Shown here: one piece after another, positions 44,058 through 53,381 of the stretch
How the letters are laid out: the number at the start of each line of letters is the position of its first letter
Position numbering within the stretch: position 1 is the stretch's first letter
Assembly: GCF_007896845.1 (NCBI RefSeq)
Contig: NZ_VOHS01000019.1
Coordinates: forward strand, 57,157 to 121,156
DNA from: Chitinophaga pinensis
GTDB lineage: Bacteria > Bacteroidota > Bacteroidia > Chitinophagales > Chitinophagaceae
Direction: 5' to 3'
Length of the DNA stretch: 64,000 nt
Made by a program: the position numbers and the translations under genes
The notes under the pieces: model-generated
What the model was told of the DNA's origin: nothing
The model's input: only the letters and a program-made list of their open reading frames with translations
The model's database searches: none

Positions 44058-44708
44058 TTGAAATATCGTCACGTAATCTGGATTGTTGCATTGGTGCTGG
44101 TTTTTGATCAGGCGCTGAAATTCTGGATAAAAACCCACATGAACTTTAGCCAGGAATTTATCATATTTCCTAACTGGTTCCGCATTCACTTTACCGAGAA
44201 CCCCGGTATGGCCTATGGCCTTGAGCTTGGCGGTGAGTGGGGCAAGGTATTACTGACGCTTTTCCGTCTGGCGGCCGTAGTCATTGGCTTCAAATATATG
44301 AAGACATTGGTAAAACAACAGCACCATACCGGTTTGCTGATATGTGGCGCCCTGATACTGGCTGGTGCTGCAGGTAATCTGATAGACAGTATGTTCTACG
44401 GACTGATATTTTCAGAGACTAACTTTTACGACGTGGCTACCTTCCTGCCAAAAGGCGGTGGATATGCCTCATTCCTGCACGGAAAGGTGGTAGACATGCT
44501 TTATTTCCCTGTTTACCGTGGTTATCTGCCTAATTGGATACCATTTAAGGGAGGAGAGTATTTCGTGTTCTTCAACCCGATCTTCAACATCGCAGATGCA
44601 GCTATTTCTGTTGGTGTGATCACCATTCTGATATTCCAGAAGCGTTTCTTCCACAAGCATATTGCAAAGCAAGAAGCTGAAAAAGAAGCTGTTGCAGCGA
44701 CAAAATAA
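44058..44708 (+). CDS. lspA: Lipoprotein signal peptidase
   Basis: Inner-membrane aspartyl protease that removes signal peptides from prolipoproteins. 216 aa, four membrane segments. Catalytic Asp residues sit in GAAGNLIDSMFYG and FNIADAAISVG; FTENPGMAYGLELG is the third conserved block. The insertion containing FLPKGGGYASFLHGKVVDMLYFPVY is typical of Bacteroidota LspA. No ATG precedes the conserved start, so TTG at 44058 (MKYRHVIWIVALV) is used. The many lipoproteins in this window are its substrates. Confidence 0.93.
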   Translation: MKYRHVIWIVALVLVFDQALKFWIKTHMNFSQEFIIFPNWFRIHFTENPGMAYGLELGGEWGKVLLTLFRLAAVVIGFKYMKTLVKQQHHTGLLICGALILAGAAGNLIDSMFYGLIFSETNFYDVATFLPKGGGYASFLHGKVVDMLYFPVYRGYLPNWIPFKGGEYFVFFNPIFNIADAAISVGVITILIFQKRFFHKHIAKQEAEKEAVAATK

Positions 44709-44725
44709 GCTTATCAACATACTTT

Positions 44726-44762
44726 AAAAAGCGGTCTGCCTGAGGTAGACCGCTTTTTTTTT
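44726..44762 (+). terminator. Terminator of lspA
   Basis: 12-13-bp stem AAAAAGCGGTCT / AGACCGCTTTTT followed by more T; strong intrinsic terminator. Confidence 0.9.
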
Positions 44763-44771
44763 AACGTTTTC

Positions 44772-44830
44772 TTTGAAAACTTGAAATGCCGTATTACATT
44801 TGTCCACAATTCCGATAGACTAATAGATAT
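44772..44830 (+). promoter_or_regulatory. Promoter and ATAGACTA site of the 44991 receptor
   Basis: TTTG (44772-44775), 19-nt spacer, TACATTTG (44795-44802): a textbook promoter. Directly downstream, at the expected start of transcription, lies ATAGACTA-ATAGATAT (44815-44830), shared in form with the promoter at 48007. Confidence 0.65.
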
Positions 44831-44871
44831 ATTAAAGCTAAAAGTAGTATTCACCACCAATAAACTAAACG

Positions 44872-44898
44872 ATGGACACTTCTTTACGATGTTGTTGA
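44872..44898 (+). CDS. Putative Cys-Cys leader peptide (MDTSLRCC)
   Basis: Eight codons plus stop, ATG to TGA, ending in two consecutive TGT codons, in a leader of about 180 nt. Downstream, GGGG at 44933-44936 can pair either with CCCC at 44917-44920 or with CCCCC at 44942-44946, giving mutually exclusive hairpins. This fits a cysteine-responsive leader peptide like the polycysteine uORFs known in mycobacteria. The second hairpin is short and its T-run weak, so the mechanism is uncertain. Confidence 0.45.
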   Translation: MDTSLRCC

Positions 44899-44990
44899 GC
44901 GCTACGCACCACTTTGCCCCAATGAATCCATAGGGGTAAGTCCCCCATATTTATTTCACAAGACCAATTCATATATAATAAACTATAGTT

Positions 44991-47867
44991 ATGTCCGCAA
45001 AAAGACGCACTATTCGTATTGCATACCTATGGCTGTTCGTGTTATTAATGCCTGTACTGGCCCAGGCACAGCTGAACGGCTCTTATATCCTTGCTGGTAA
45101 AATTGCCGGTGACGGAGGAGAACCTTTGCCCGGTGCGACTGTTCAGATAAAAGGAACATCTTTTGGTGCTACCACTGACAGCTCCGGACGGTTTGAAATC
45201 ACTGCCAATACTAAATTTCCGCTTAAACTGCAGATACGCCTTCTGGGTTATCAGCCACAGGAATTTGATGTAAAAAACAGCAATAGCCGTTTACAGATAC
45301 AGTTGGTTACCCAATCGCTCCTCGTAAATGAGGTAGTGGTATCTGCTTCCCGTCAACAGGAAAAATTGCTAAAATCGCCGGTGGCCATCGAAAAGCTCGA
45401 TGTAAGAGCCCTGAAGGAAACTCCCGCCGCCTCTTTCTATGATGCGATCGGTAACCTGAAAGGCGTTCAGATGACCACTGCAGGTCTGACTTTTAAAGTA
45501 TTCAATACACGTGGTTTTAACGTGCCTAATAACTTCCGTTTCATGCAGTTAATTGATGGGGTGGATAATCAGGCCGCTACACTCGGCGTGCCGCTGGGTA
45601 ATGCGATCGGACCCACAGAACTGGATATCCAGAGTATCGAGGTTACACCCGGTGCGTCTTCCGCCTTGTATGGTATGAATGCACTGAACGGAATGTCCAA
45701 CCTGATTACCAAAAACCCTTTCCAATATCAGGGTATCAGCGTATATCAGAAAGTAGCTTTTAACCATTTTGACGGTAAGGGCAGTTCTCCGAAACCGATC
45801 ACCGAAAGCTCTTTCCGCTATGCACAGGCCCTGAGCAAGAAATTCGCTTTCAAAGTGAACTTCTCTTATATGGAAGGTACTGACTGGTATGCGGACAGTC
45901 ACAATGACTTCAATCCCGGCACCAAAGCCAATCCTGACTTCCCACAGCTGGTAGGCGCTGATAATACGGCCAATGATGCGTGGAACAAATATGCAGATCA
46001 AAGTTCATTCCCTATCACCGATAAAAATGGTAAATCTTATAACGTATCCCGCACGGGGTACTGGGAGAAAGACCTTGTGGGTGATTACAAGGTAAAGAAC
46101 ATCAAATTTGATGGTGCGCTGCATTACAAGCTCACGCCAAAGATCGAAGCGTCTTATACTTACCGTGTTGGTAAAATGGATGGTTTCTTCCAGCGTGGTA
46201 ACCGTATCGGTCTGAAAAATGTAGTTGTACAGAATCATAAAGTAGAACTGGTAGGAGAAGACTTCACTTTCCGTTCTTATATGTCATTGGAAAATACGGG
46301 TGATTCCTATAACATGAACCCGTTGGCGGACAATCTCGAGAAGTCTTTCAAGACAGACAAACAATGGCAGGCTGACTACAAAAACGCGCTGAATGCAGCA
46401 CTCGATGCTACCGGCAGTAATATTGCAGAAGCCCACAGAGCAGCACGTGCGGCAGCTGATAAAGGACGCTGGACACCCGGTACCGCAGCCTTTGATGCAC
46501 AACTGGCGAAGATCAAAGGCATCAATGACTGGGATATTTACCCGGTATCAAAAGACAGCACCAACAAAAGTGGTGGCGCTGCTTTATTGCAGATGAGCCA
46601 TTTTTATCATGCAGAGGGTACCTGGAACCTGCGTAAATATGTGCATTTCATGGATGTACTGGTAGGTGCAGATTATCGTACCTATGAGATCATTCCTGAT
46701 GGTAACAACTTTGTTGACCTGACCAAACCATTGGATAAACGTAACACACCCGGTGGTAAAAATATCTGGTATGGAAAAGTAGGTGGTTTCGTACAGGGCA
46801 GCAAGTTATTCCTGCATGATCAGTTGAAAGTAACAGCGTCGCTTCGTTACGATAAAAGTCAGGAGTTCTCCGGCAAATTCAATCCACGTGTAGCAGCGGT
46901 GTATACCACGCCAAACCAACGTCATAACTTCCGCGCTTCATGGCAGAACGGTTTCCGTTTCCCTTCATTGTTTGAAGCTTATTCCTTCGTGAACAATGGT
47001 GGAGTAAGACGTGTCGGTGGATTAGCCTTCATTGAAGAAGGACTGGGATATTTCAAGAATTCTTACCTGACTTCCAGTGCTACTGCCTTCACTACTGCAG
47101 TGAATAAAGCAACCAATGCTGATCCTACCCTGAGCCGTGCAGATGCAGAAGTACAGAATGCGAAAGTGCTGAAAGTAGCCAACCTTGATCCTATCAAACC
47201 GGAGCAGATCCAGTCATTTGAAGTAGGTTACAAGAGCGTACTGTTTGAGAATAAGGTATTTGTAGATATCGACGGTTATTTCAACACGTACAATCACTTT
47301 ATTGGACAGGTGGAAGTGGCAGTACCGCAGACGGGCGATGTAAACAACCCTACGCAGGAGGTATTGAATCAGATGTATGATAAACAATTCCAGAACCGTT
47401 ACAGGGTATGGACCAACAGTAAGTCTACTGTACAGAATTATGGTTTTGCAGTAGGTGTGACTTATAACTTCCTGAAGAGCTTCACCATCAGTGGTAACGC
47501 CAACTATAATACTCTGGCACAGGATAAGACGAAGGATGATGCATTGATCCCCGGTTTCAATACACCAAAATGGTTTACCAATGTCAGCTTTGGTAACAGA
47601 CAGGTAGCGCGTAACCTGGGTTTCAACGTAGTATGGCACTGGCAGGATAAATTCTACTGGCAGAACCTGTTTGGTAACGGTGACGTACCAGCTTACAGCA
47701 CGGTGGATGCGCAGGTAACCTACGGATTACCCAAACTGCATACCTCAGTAAAAGTGGGTGGATCTAACATCTTCAATACTTCTTACTTCCAGTATGTGGG
47801 TGGTCCGACCATCAAAGGTTTGTATTATGTAGCGATCACATACGATCTGCCTTTCAAGAAAAAATAA
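44991..47867 (+). CDS. TonB-dependent receptor with carboxypeptidase-like N-domain
   Basis: 958 aa. Signal peptide ending LAQAQ (about residue 27), beta-sandwich domain (LAGKIAGDGGEPLPGATVQIKG) to about residue 110, plug domain (VVVSASRQQEKLLKSPVAIEKL, FNTRGFNVPNNFRFMQLIDG, VTPGASSALYGMNALNG) and a barrel ending YVAITYDLPFKKK. No SusD-type lipoprotein is adjacent, so it is not a typical polysaccharide system. The promoter shares a motif with the TauE/SafE permease downstream and the leader has a Cys-Cys peptide, which together point to uptake of a sulfur-containing nutrient; this is inference. Confidence 0.9.
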   Translation: MSAKRRTIRIAYLWLFVLLMPVLAQAQLNGSYILAGKIAGDGGEPLPGATVQIKGTSFGATTDSSGRFEITANTKFPLKLQIRLLGYQPQEFDVKNSNSRLQIQLVTQSLLVNEVVVSASRQQEKLLKSPVAIEKLDVRALKETPAASFYDAIGNLKGVQMTTAGLTFKVFNTRGFNVPNNFRFMQLIDGVDNQAATLGVPLGNAIGPTELDIQSIEVTPGASSALYGMNALNGMSNLITKNPFQYQGISVYQKVAFNHFDGKGSSPKPITESSFRYAQALSKKFAFKVNFSYMEGTDWYADSHNDFNPGTKANPDFPQLVGADNTANDAWNKYADQSSFPITDKNGKSYNVSRTGYWEKDLVGDYKVKNIKFDGALHYKLTPKIEASYTYRVGKMDGFFQRGNRIGLKNVVVQNHKVELVGEDFTFRSYMSLENTGDSYNMNPLADNLEKSFKTDKQWQADYKNALNAALDATGSNIAEAHRAARAAADKGRWTPGTAAFDAQLAKIKGINDWDIYPVSKDSTNKSGGAALLQMSHFYHAEGTWNLRKYVHFMDVLVGADYRTYEIIPDGNNFVDLTKPLDKRNTPGGKNIWYGKVGGFVQGSKLFLHDQLKVTASLRYDKSQEFSGKFNPRVAAVYTTPNQRHNFRASWQNGFRFPSLFEAYSFVNNGGVRRVGGLAFIEEGLGYFKNSYLTSSATAFTTAVNKATNADPTLSRADAEVQNAKVLKVANLDPIKPEQIQSFEVGYKSVLFENKVFVDIDGYFNTYNHFIGQVEVAVPQTGDVNNPTQEVLNQMYDKQFQNRYRVWTNSKSTVQNYGFAVGVTYNFLKSFTISGNANYNTLAQDKTKDDALIPGFNTPKWFTNVSFGNRQVARNLGFNVVWHWQDKFYWQNLFGNGDVPAYSTVDAQVTYGLPKLHTSVKVGGSNIFNTSYFQYVGGPTIKGLYYVAITYDLPFKKK

Positions 47868-47891
47868 TTATTACAGATAATAAATAAATGT

Positions 47892-47932
47892 CACCCGCCG
47901 GCAGCGATGTTTGTCCGGCGGGTGTTTTTTTT
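47892..47932 (+). terminator. Terminator of the 44991 receptor
   Basis: Perfect 10-bp GC-rich stem CACCCGCCGG / CCGGCGGGTG, 13-nt loop, eight T. Confidence 0.93.
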
Positions 47933-48006
47933 GCTACTGTGGATCATTTCCCGATCTCCATCCTCGCTTCTTTTTAATAATCTTCATCACATTTTAATCT
48001 CCCGCA

Positions 48007-48058
48007 TTTGGATATCCGATGATTTAAACATACCTTAGTCTATCATATCTATAGACTA
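48007..48058 (+). promoter_or_regulatory. Promoter with TAGTCTAT/ATAGACTA operator
   Basis: TTTG (48007-48010), 20 nt, TACCTTAG (48031-48038). Overlapping the -7 box and start region is a dyad TAGTCTAT (48036-48043) and ATAGACTA (48051-48058) with a 7-nt spacer. Same motif as at 44815, suggesting one regulator for both genes. Confidence 0.6.
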
Positions 48059-48075
48059 TATAACTGAAGTAATAC

Positions 48076-49083
48076 ATGTCGCACAACGAGGAGATAGACC
48101 AACTTGAAAAAAAGTATGCTACCGTGGAACGTCAGGAAATGTTAATAGACCTTGTCAATGAGGAAAACCGTCACCGGCCGTTCTTATGGCTGTTGATTGG
48201 TCTTATTGCCGTGGCTGTATTGGCAGGGATAGGCGTTCTGACCTACTACGGCACTTCAGCTGCTACGCATACGAGGGTTTACGAGTTTACGCAGTCTCTT
48301 TTTACGAGAGAACTGCTGTTCTATATTCTGGTAGGTCTGGCGGCGCAGACAGTAGATGGTGCACTGGGTATGGCTTACGGCGCTACTTCGTCTTCATTAC
48401 TGTTAGGCCTCGGCATTCCTCCTTCTGTTGCCAGTGCAAGTGTACACGTAGCAGAGGTCTTTACTACAGGCGCTTCAGGAATCTCGCATTTCCGTTTTGG
48501 GAATGTGAATAAGAAGTTGTTCCTGTATCTGCTGGTACCGGGTATTATCGGGTCTATTGCCGGATCTTTCCTGATCTCCAATATGAATGCAATTGCTTCT
48601 GCGGTACCTTTTCTTTCCTATTTCACGGAGGAGAATGTAAAACCTTTCATCAGTGCTTATTTACTGATATTAGGTGCGATTGTATTGAGAAAAGCATTTC
48701 TGCCTAAAAAAGCGAAAAGTAAAACTAAACGCCTTGGGTCACTGGCATTCTTTGGGGGTTTTATGGATTCGTTTGGTGGTGGCGGATGGGGTCCGATTGT
48801 AACGTCTACTTTGCTGAGCAAGGGGCGTTCGGCACATTACACGATCGGTTCGGTAAATGCGGCTGAATTTTTCATATCACTTTCCAGTGCAGGTACATTT
48901 CTTATCTTTGGGGCAATTGCCGGCTGGCCGGTTATCATCGGGCTGATCATCGGTGGTGTGATTGCCTCTCCGTTTGCAGCGATACTGGTGAGAAAGATCA
49001 AGCGTAAGCCTTTGATGATCATGGTAGGTACATTGATCATTCTGTTGAGCCTCCGCACTATTATCATTACACTCTTACACTAA
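48076..49083 (+). CDS. TauE/SafE-family sulfite/sulfonate permease
   Basis: 335 aa membrane protein with about nine hydrophobic segments. TauE/SafE members export or import sulfite, sulfoacetate, taurine-derived or other organic anions. Family blocks: LVGLAAQTVDGALGMAYGATSSSLLL, HVAEVFTTGASGISHFRFGNV and GGFMDSFGGGGWGPIVTSTLL. A 50-residue cytosolic N-terminal extension with one extra helix is present. Shared operator with the upstream TonB receptor favours a sulfur-related role. Confidence 0.9.
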   Translation: MSHNEEIDQLEKKYATVERQEMLIDLVNEENRHRPFLWLLIGLIAVAVLAGIGVLTYYGTSAATHTRVYEFTQSLFTRELLFYILVGLAAQTVDGALGMAYGATSSSLLLGLGIPPSVASASVHVAEVFTTGASGISHFRFGNVNKKLFLYLLVPGIIGSIAGSFLISNMNAIASAVPFLSYFTEENVKPFISAYLLILGAIVLRKAFLPKKAKSKTKRLGSLAFFGGFMDSFGGGGWGPIVTSTLLSKGRSAHYTIGSVNAAEFFISLSSAGTFLIFGAIAGWPVIIGLIIGGVIASPFAAILVRKIKRKPLMIMVGTLIILLSLRTIIITLLH

Positions 49084-49107
49084 CATAAACCGGATTACCG
49101 GTTGAAA

Positions 49108-49141
49108 CAAAGGGGTATCTATTCGTATAGATACCCCTTTG
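49108..49141. terminator. Bidirectional terminator between permease and fumC
   Basis: Perfect 15-bp stem (caaaggggtatctat / atagatacccctttg) with a TCGT loop between convergent genes. Confidence 0.9.
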
Positions 49142-49165
49142 TTATTGTATATCGTTTGTGATATT

Positions 49166-50566
49166 TTATTTGATATCACCCACCATGTTAATTGGGTTTA
49201 CCCACTCGTCAAATTCTTCTGGTTTTACGTAACCCAGTTTCACCGCCATTTCTTTCAGGGTAGTACCTTCTTTGTGAGCTGTCTGCGCGATCTCTGCAGC
49301 TTTGTAGTAACCGATTCTTGTATTCAGTGCAGTTACCAGCATCAGGGAGTTATCTACGTGCTTTTTGATATTTGCTTCGATAGGAGCGAGACCTACTGCG
49401 CATTTATCGTTAAAGCTTACACAACCATCACCGATCAGGCGTGCGGAGTGCAGGAAGTTATAGATCATTACTGGTTTGAACACGTTCAGTTCGAAGTGAC
49501 CGGTAGCACCACCGATGTTGATAGTCACGTCGTTACCCAGTACCTGTGCAGCGATCATTGTCAGAGCTTCACACTGTGTCGGGTTTACTTTACCCGGCAT
49601 GATGGAAGAACCTGGTTCGTTGTCAGGGATGTGGAGTTCACCGATACCGGAGCGAGGGCCGGAGCTCAGCATACGGATATCGTTAGCGATCTTCATCAGG
49701 CTTACTGCAACAGTTTTCAGGGCGCCGTGTGCTTCTACGATTGCATCGTGAGCAGCCAGTGCTTCGAATTTATTTTCAGCGGTGATGAATGGCAGGCCGG
49801 TCAGGTTAGCGATGTGTTTAGCCACATTCTCGGAATAACCTTTAGGCGTATTGATACCGGTACCTACAGCGGTGCCACCCAGTGCCAGTTCGCTCAGGTG
49901 TTCCAGTGTGTTTTTGATGGCTTTCAGACCGTGGTTCAGCTGAGAAACGTAACCGCTGATTTCCTGTCCGAGTGTGAGTGGCGTTGCATCCATGAAGTGG
50001 GTACGGCCGATTTTCACGATATGTTTGAAAGCTTCTGCTTTTTCTGCCAATGTATCTCTCAGCTTTTCGATACCTGGAATAGTGGTTTCGATCAGCATTT
50101 TATATGCAGCAATGTGCATAGCAGTAGGGAAAGTATCGTTGGATGACTGTGATTTGTTCACGTCGTCATTTGGGTGCACTGCTTTCTCTTTGTCGGTCAG
50201 CAGACCACCATTGATTACGTGTGCGCGGTAAGCAACCACCTCATTCACGTTCATGTTGGACTGTGTACCTGACCCGGTCTGCCATACTACCAGTGGGAAC
50301 TGATCATCCAGTTTACCAGCGAGGATCTCATCACAAGCCTGTGCAATCAAATTTGTTTTTTCCTGAGACAGTACACCCGCATCCAGGTTGGTCAGCGCGG
50401 CCGCTTTTTTCAGGTAAGCAAATGCCTGGATAATTTCCTTTGGCATTTTGTTAATATCCTGCGCAATCCTGAAATTGTCGATAGAACGTTGAGTTTGAGC
50501 ACCATAGTAAGCATCTACAGGTACTTTCACTTCGCCCATCGTGTCTTTCTCTATTCTATATTCCAT
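49166..50566 (-). CDS. fumC: Class II fumarate hydratase
   Basis: TCA-cycle enzyme, fumarate to L-malate, iron-independent. 466 aa from the ATG at 50566 (MEYRIEKDTMGEVKVPVDAYYGAQTQRS); an upstream start would add 12 residues that overlap the promoter. Signature GSSIMPGKVNPTQCE, plus TGSGTQSNMNVNEV, NKSQSSNDTFPTA and GRTHFMDATPLTLGQE. FumC rather than aspartase is supported by the overall sequence and length. Monocistronic, with its own promoter and terminator. Confidence 0.96.
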   Translation of the reverse strand: MEYRIEKDTMGEVKVPVDAYYGAQTQRSIDNFRIAQDINKMPKEIIQAFAYLKKAAALTNLDAGVLSQEKTNLIAQACDEILAGKLDDQFPLVVWQTGSGTQSNMNVNEVVAYRAHVINGGLLTDKEKAVHPNDDVNKSQSSNDTFPTAMHIAAYKMLIETTIPGIEKLRDTLAEKAEAFKHIVKIGRTHFMDATPLTLGQEISGYVSQLNHGLKAIKNTLEHLSELALGGTAVGTGINTPKGYSENVAKHIANLTGLPFITAENKFEALAAHDAIVEAHGALKTVAVSLMKIANDIRMLSSGPRSGIGELHIPDNEPGSSIMPGKVNPTQCEALTMIAAQVLGNDVTINIGGATGHFELNVFKPVMIYNFLHSARLIGDGCVSFNDKCAVGLAPIEANIKKHVDNSLMLVTALNTRIGYYKAAEIAQTAHKEGTTLKEMAVKLGYVKPEEFDEWVNPINMVGDIK

Positions 50567-50586
50567 ATGCTTGATTTTTTGCGGTA

Positions 50587-50616
50587 CAAACGTACATATC
50601 AATTATGAATTATCAA
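50587..50616 (-). promoter_or_regulatory. fumC promoter
   Basis: Minus strand: TTG (50616-50614), 19-nt spacer, TACGTTTG (50594-50587), 20 nt upstream of the chosen ATG. Confidence 0.7.
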
Positions 50617-50701
50617 TTACAAATCGGGAATTAAAACGGGGGTAATGCCCTGATAATACTGCTAAGTCAGGTTTTGAGTGATACAATTGTCCGGAGTGCG
50701 C

Positions 50702-51478
50702 TTATTCTCCGATAAACTTCGCCGGTCTTTTCTGAATAAAGGCGGATGCACCTTCCTGCATGTCTTTGGTAGCGAAGCAGGCACCGAATTCATTCAGTTC
50801 TGTTTCAAAGCCATCCACTACATAGTTTTGTGCGGCGTTGGCACATTTGATGACACGGGCGATAGCCAACGGGGCTTTTGCATGTATCTTCTGTAGTAAT
50901 TCAGTCGCTTTGGGCAGCAGATCGGCTGGGGCTACGACGTGGTTCACCAGTCCCCATTGCAGGGCTTCATCTGCGCTGATCATATCGCCGGTCATCATCA
51001 ATTCCATGGCTTTTCCTTTCCCCACGAGTGTTGTCAGGCGTTGTGTACCTCCATAACCGGGAATTAATCCCAGATTTACTTCCGGCTGTCCGAACTTCGC
51101 GTTGGTAGCAGCTATTCTGAAGTGACAGGCCATAGCGAGTTCACAACCACCACCCAGTGCAAAGCCATTCACGGCTGCTATCACCGGTTTAGGACAATCT
51201 TCTATATGTTTGAATACCACGTGTCCTTTCTTGGCCAGTTCTACACCCTGCTGATCAGACAGTTCCAGAAATTCTGAGATATCAGCTCCTGCTACGAATG
51301 CTTTTTCTCCCTGACCGGTGATAACGGCACTACGGATATCTTTATTGGAATAAACTTCATCGATCGCGAGGGCCAGTTCAGCCATGACCTGTTGATTCAG
51401 GGCATTCAGTTTGTCGGGGCGGTTAATGTAGATAAAAAGGGTATTATCCTTGAGCTCTGTTTTGATGGTATGATACAT
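50702..51478 (-). CDS. Enoyl-CoA hydratase (crotonase family)
   Basis: 258 aa, hydrates 2-enoyl-CoA esters in fatty-acid or related catabolism. INRPDKLNALNQQV near the N-terminus, oxyanion-hole AFVAGADISEF and NGFALGGGCELAMAC, with both catalytic Glu residues present (GGGCELA and QPEVNLGLIPGYGGTQR). Complete active site supports true hydratase activity. No other beta-oxidation gene is adjacent. Confidence 0.92.
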   Translation of the reverse strand: MYHTIKTELKDNTLFIYINRPDKLNALNQQVMAELALAIDEVYSNKDIRSAVITGQGEKAFVAGADISEFLELSDQQGVELAKKGHVVFKHIEDCPKPVIAAVNGFALGGGCELAMACHFRIAATNAKFGQPEVNLGLIPGYGGTQRLTTLVGKGKAMELMMTGDMISADEALQWGLVNHVVAPADLLPKATELLQKIHAKAPLAIARVIKCANAAQNYVVDGFETELNEFGACFATKDMQEGASAFIQKRPAKFIGE

Positions 51479-51957
51479 GAGATCCGGGTTTTGTTGGATG
51501 GCTAATTTAAGGTTTTAAACATTGTTATGGTGCACTGAATGATCAGGGTTTGTACTGCCCGAACGACATTTTTTGAGGAAACCTTATGATATTATTTTAA
51601 CAGTTGGAAATTAGTAACGAAAGTGTATATAATGGGGCCAAAACACCCCCTTCAGGTGTGTAAGAAAGACCAATTCAGGCTATTTAAGACGATTTTTGAT
51701 CCCATCGCTTATTCGTCGCAGATTCGTCAGAGATTCGCCGCTTGTTCGTCCACTGTTTGCCGGAGGGGTAGGAGAGAGTAAAAAGGATTATTACGGAATG
51801 TGAAAATAATACAGGAGCACAGGATTTCGATAAAAAAAGGAATGACGGATAATGGACTGCACATTCTCAGTCGCCCGTCATTCCTAATATACGATTTTCG
51901 CAGATGAAAAATCGATAATATTACCTCTCAACTTATCGTGTCGAAGACTTTGGGATA
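51479..51957. other. Intergenic region with GGAATGACGG hairpin
   Basis: 479 nt. Contains a short run of ttcgtc/ttcgcc words (about 51710-51750) and a perfect 11-bp inverted repeat, AGGAATGACGG (51838-51848) with CCGTCATTCCT (51875-51885), similar to 32099-32156. No gene recognised. Confidence 0.5.
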
Positions 51958-52751
51958 TCAGAAGCTCTTCTCGTATTTCCGTTGATAGCGGATTGTTTTT
52001 TCCTTCACGTGTCTGTGAATATTGTGCCCATGGAAATCGTAACTAAGGGTCACGAAAAAGAGTTTTGCGTCGAGGTTCTGGTAAGGGTAGGTACTACCGC
52101 CGCTGTTGCCGGTTTCTTTATATTCCTTGTTAAAGAAATTATTAGGGTAGTACTGTACTTTCAGTCCGAAGCCCGGATGCATTCTGACGCCCGCAAAGAG
52201 GGACGGCATCAGCAGAGGGGTGCGGTCGCTGAACCATTCATTGAATTTCTCTTTTTATCACCGTTGATAAATTTCTTTTCCTTGTAATTGAATGCCAGAT
52301 CATAGGCACCGCCGGCAAAGAAGAAAAAGCCTTTTTTCAGATCGCCGATCTTTATACCCAGTGGCACACCGAGTGTATACACACGACGTTTCAGCTTAAC
52401 AGAGTCTTTATCATCTTTGGTGATCAGACCGATGTTTTTCAGATTGAGTCCTGTGAAGAAACCCACATTACGTCCGAAGTCATAGTTGTAGTTATGTCCG
52501 ATGTTGAAAAAGAAGGTAAAACGGGGCACACTGCGTACGTGGTTTCCGGATTCCCGGATGTCACGTCCGAATGATAACAAAGGGCCGTCTCCACCCCATG
52601 TGGTATAGCTACGTTTTGATGTTCCATACGTACGGGTGATGGTCACTTCTTCGATAACTTTCCGGGTGGTGTCTGTATTGTCCTGTGAAAATGCGGGCAG
52701 CTGCAGCATGGAAAGCAGCAGCAGTGGAATAAAGTAAAGCTTACGCGTCAT
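51958..52751 (-). pseudogene. Outer-membrane beta-barrel protein, frameshifted in an A-run
   Basis: The first frame (52751-52209, 180 aa) starts with a signal peptide (MTRKLYFIPLLLLSMLQLPAFSQ) and barrel-like strands, then ends in a short unnatural tail. The second frame (to 51958) continues PSLFAGVRMHPGFGLKVQYYPN and ends in strand-like sequence. Adding one A to the run of five A near 52254-52258 restores a single 264-aa protein through DKKEKFNEWFSDRTPLL. So the gene is inactivated, phase-variable, or the sequence has an error here. Function otherwise unknown. Confidence 0.7.
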
Positions 52752-52833
52752 AGTAATCAGTCTGTTTAAATCGGGTTAATTATAGAACAAAGACGACCGG
52801 ACACGGCAAAGGTTTCAAAAAAACAGACTTTTT

Positions 52834-53253
52834 TTAGAAATCTCTGTGTGTGGCCACCCAATCGGTGATATAGGCCGCGATATCTTCGGTACGGGTACCG
52901 GGTGGAAATAGCTTTCCGACACCTAATTCGTTGAGCCGGGACATATCCGTTTCCGGTATGATGCCGCCGCCGGTGAGCAATACATCATCCATCCCTTTCT
53001 CTTTCATAAGGGTCATAATACGTGGAAAAACCGTCATGTGTGCGCCGGAGAGGATGCTTACGCCGATGGCGTCAACATCTTCCTGAAGGGCTGCGCTGAC
53101 TACCATTTCAGGCGTCTGACGCAAACCGGTATAAATCACTTCCATACCGGCGTCTCTCAGGGCTGCCGCGATCACTTTCGCTCCGCGGTCATGGCCGTCG
53201 AGACCAACCTTGGCCACCAGCACGCGCACAGGACGTTGCAGGGGGTTGACCAT
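52834..53253 (-). CDS. Cobalamin (B12)-binding domain protein, mutase small subunit-like
   Basis: 139 aa. The cobalamin-binding motif DxHxxG appears in KVGLDGHDRGAKVIAAALRDAG, followed by SILSGAHMTVFP and LTGGGIIPETD, matching the C-terminal domain of methylmalonyl-CoA-type mutases. It stands alone without a catalytic barrel, so it may pair with a separately encoded large subunit. An upstream in-frame start would add 19 residues; the ATG at 53253 fits the family. mce (36286) is in the same genome region, consistent with acyl-CoA mutase metabolism. Confidence 0.9.
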   Translation of the reverse strand: MVNPLQRPVRVLVAKVGLDGHDRGAKVIAAALRDAGMEVIYTGLRQTPEMVVSAALQEDVDAIGVSILSGAHMTVFPRIMTLMKEKGMDDVLLTGGGIIPETDMSRLNELGVGKLFPPGTRTEDIAAYITDWVATHRDF

Positions 53254-53381
53254 AATTGATTTGTTAAGTTTGTAAATATAGGTTTTTTGGACTGTCTGCC
53301 GCCGTATCATTGCATACCTTACTAACTGCAGGGGTCTGTGGACTTTTTACTACCTTTGCCGTCCGAAATATATTAAACCTT

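Noticed and set aside
49139..50146. 335-codon plus-strand frame opposite fumC
   Set aside because: A shadow of fumC; unusually Cys/His/Phe-rich and without any recognisable domain.
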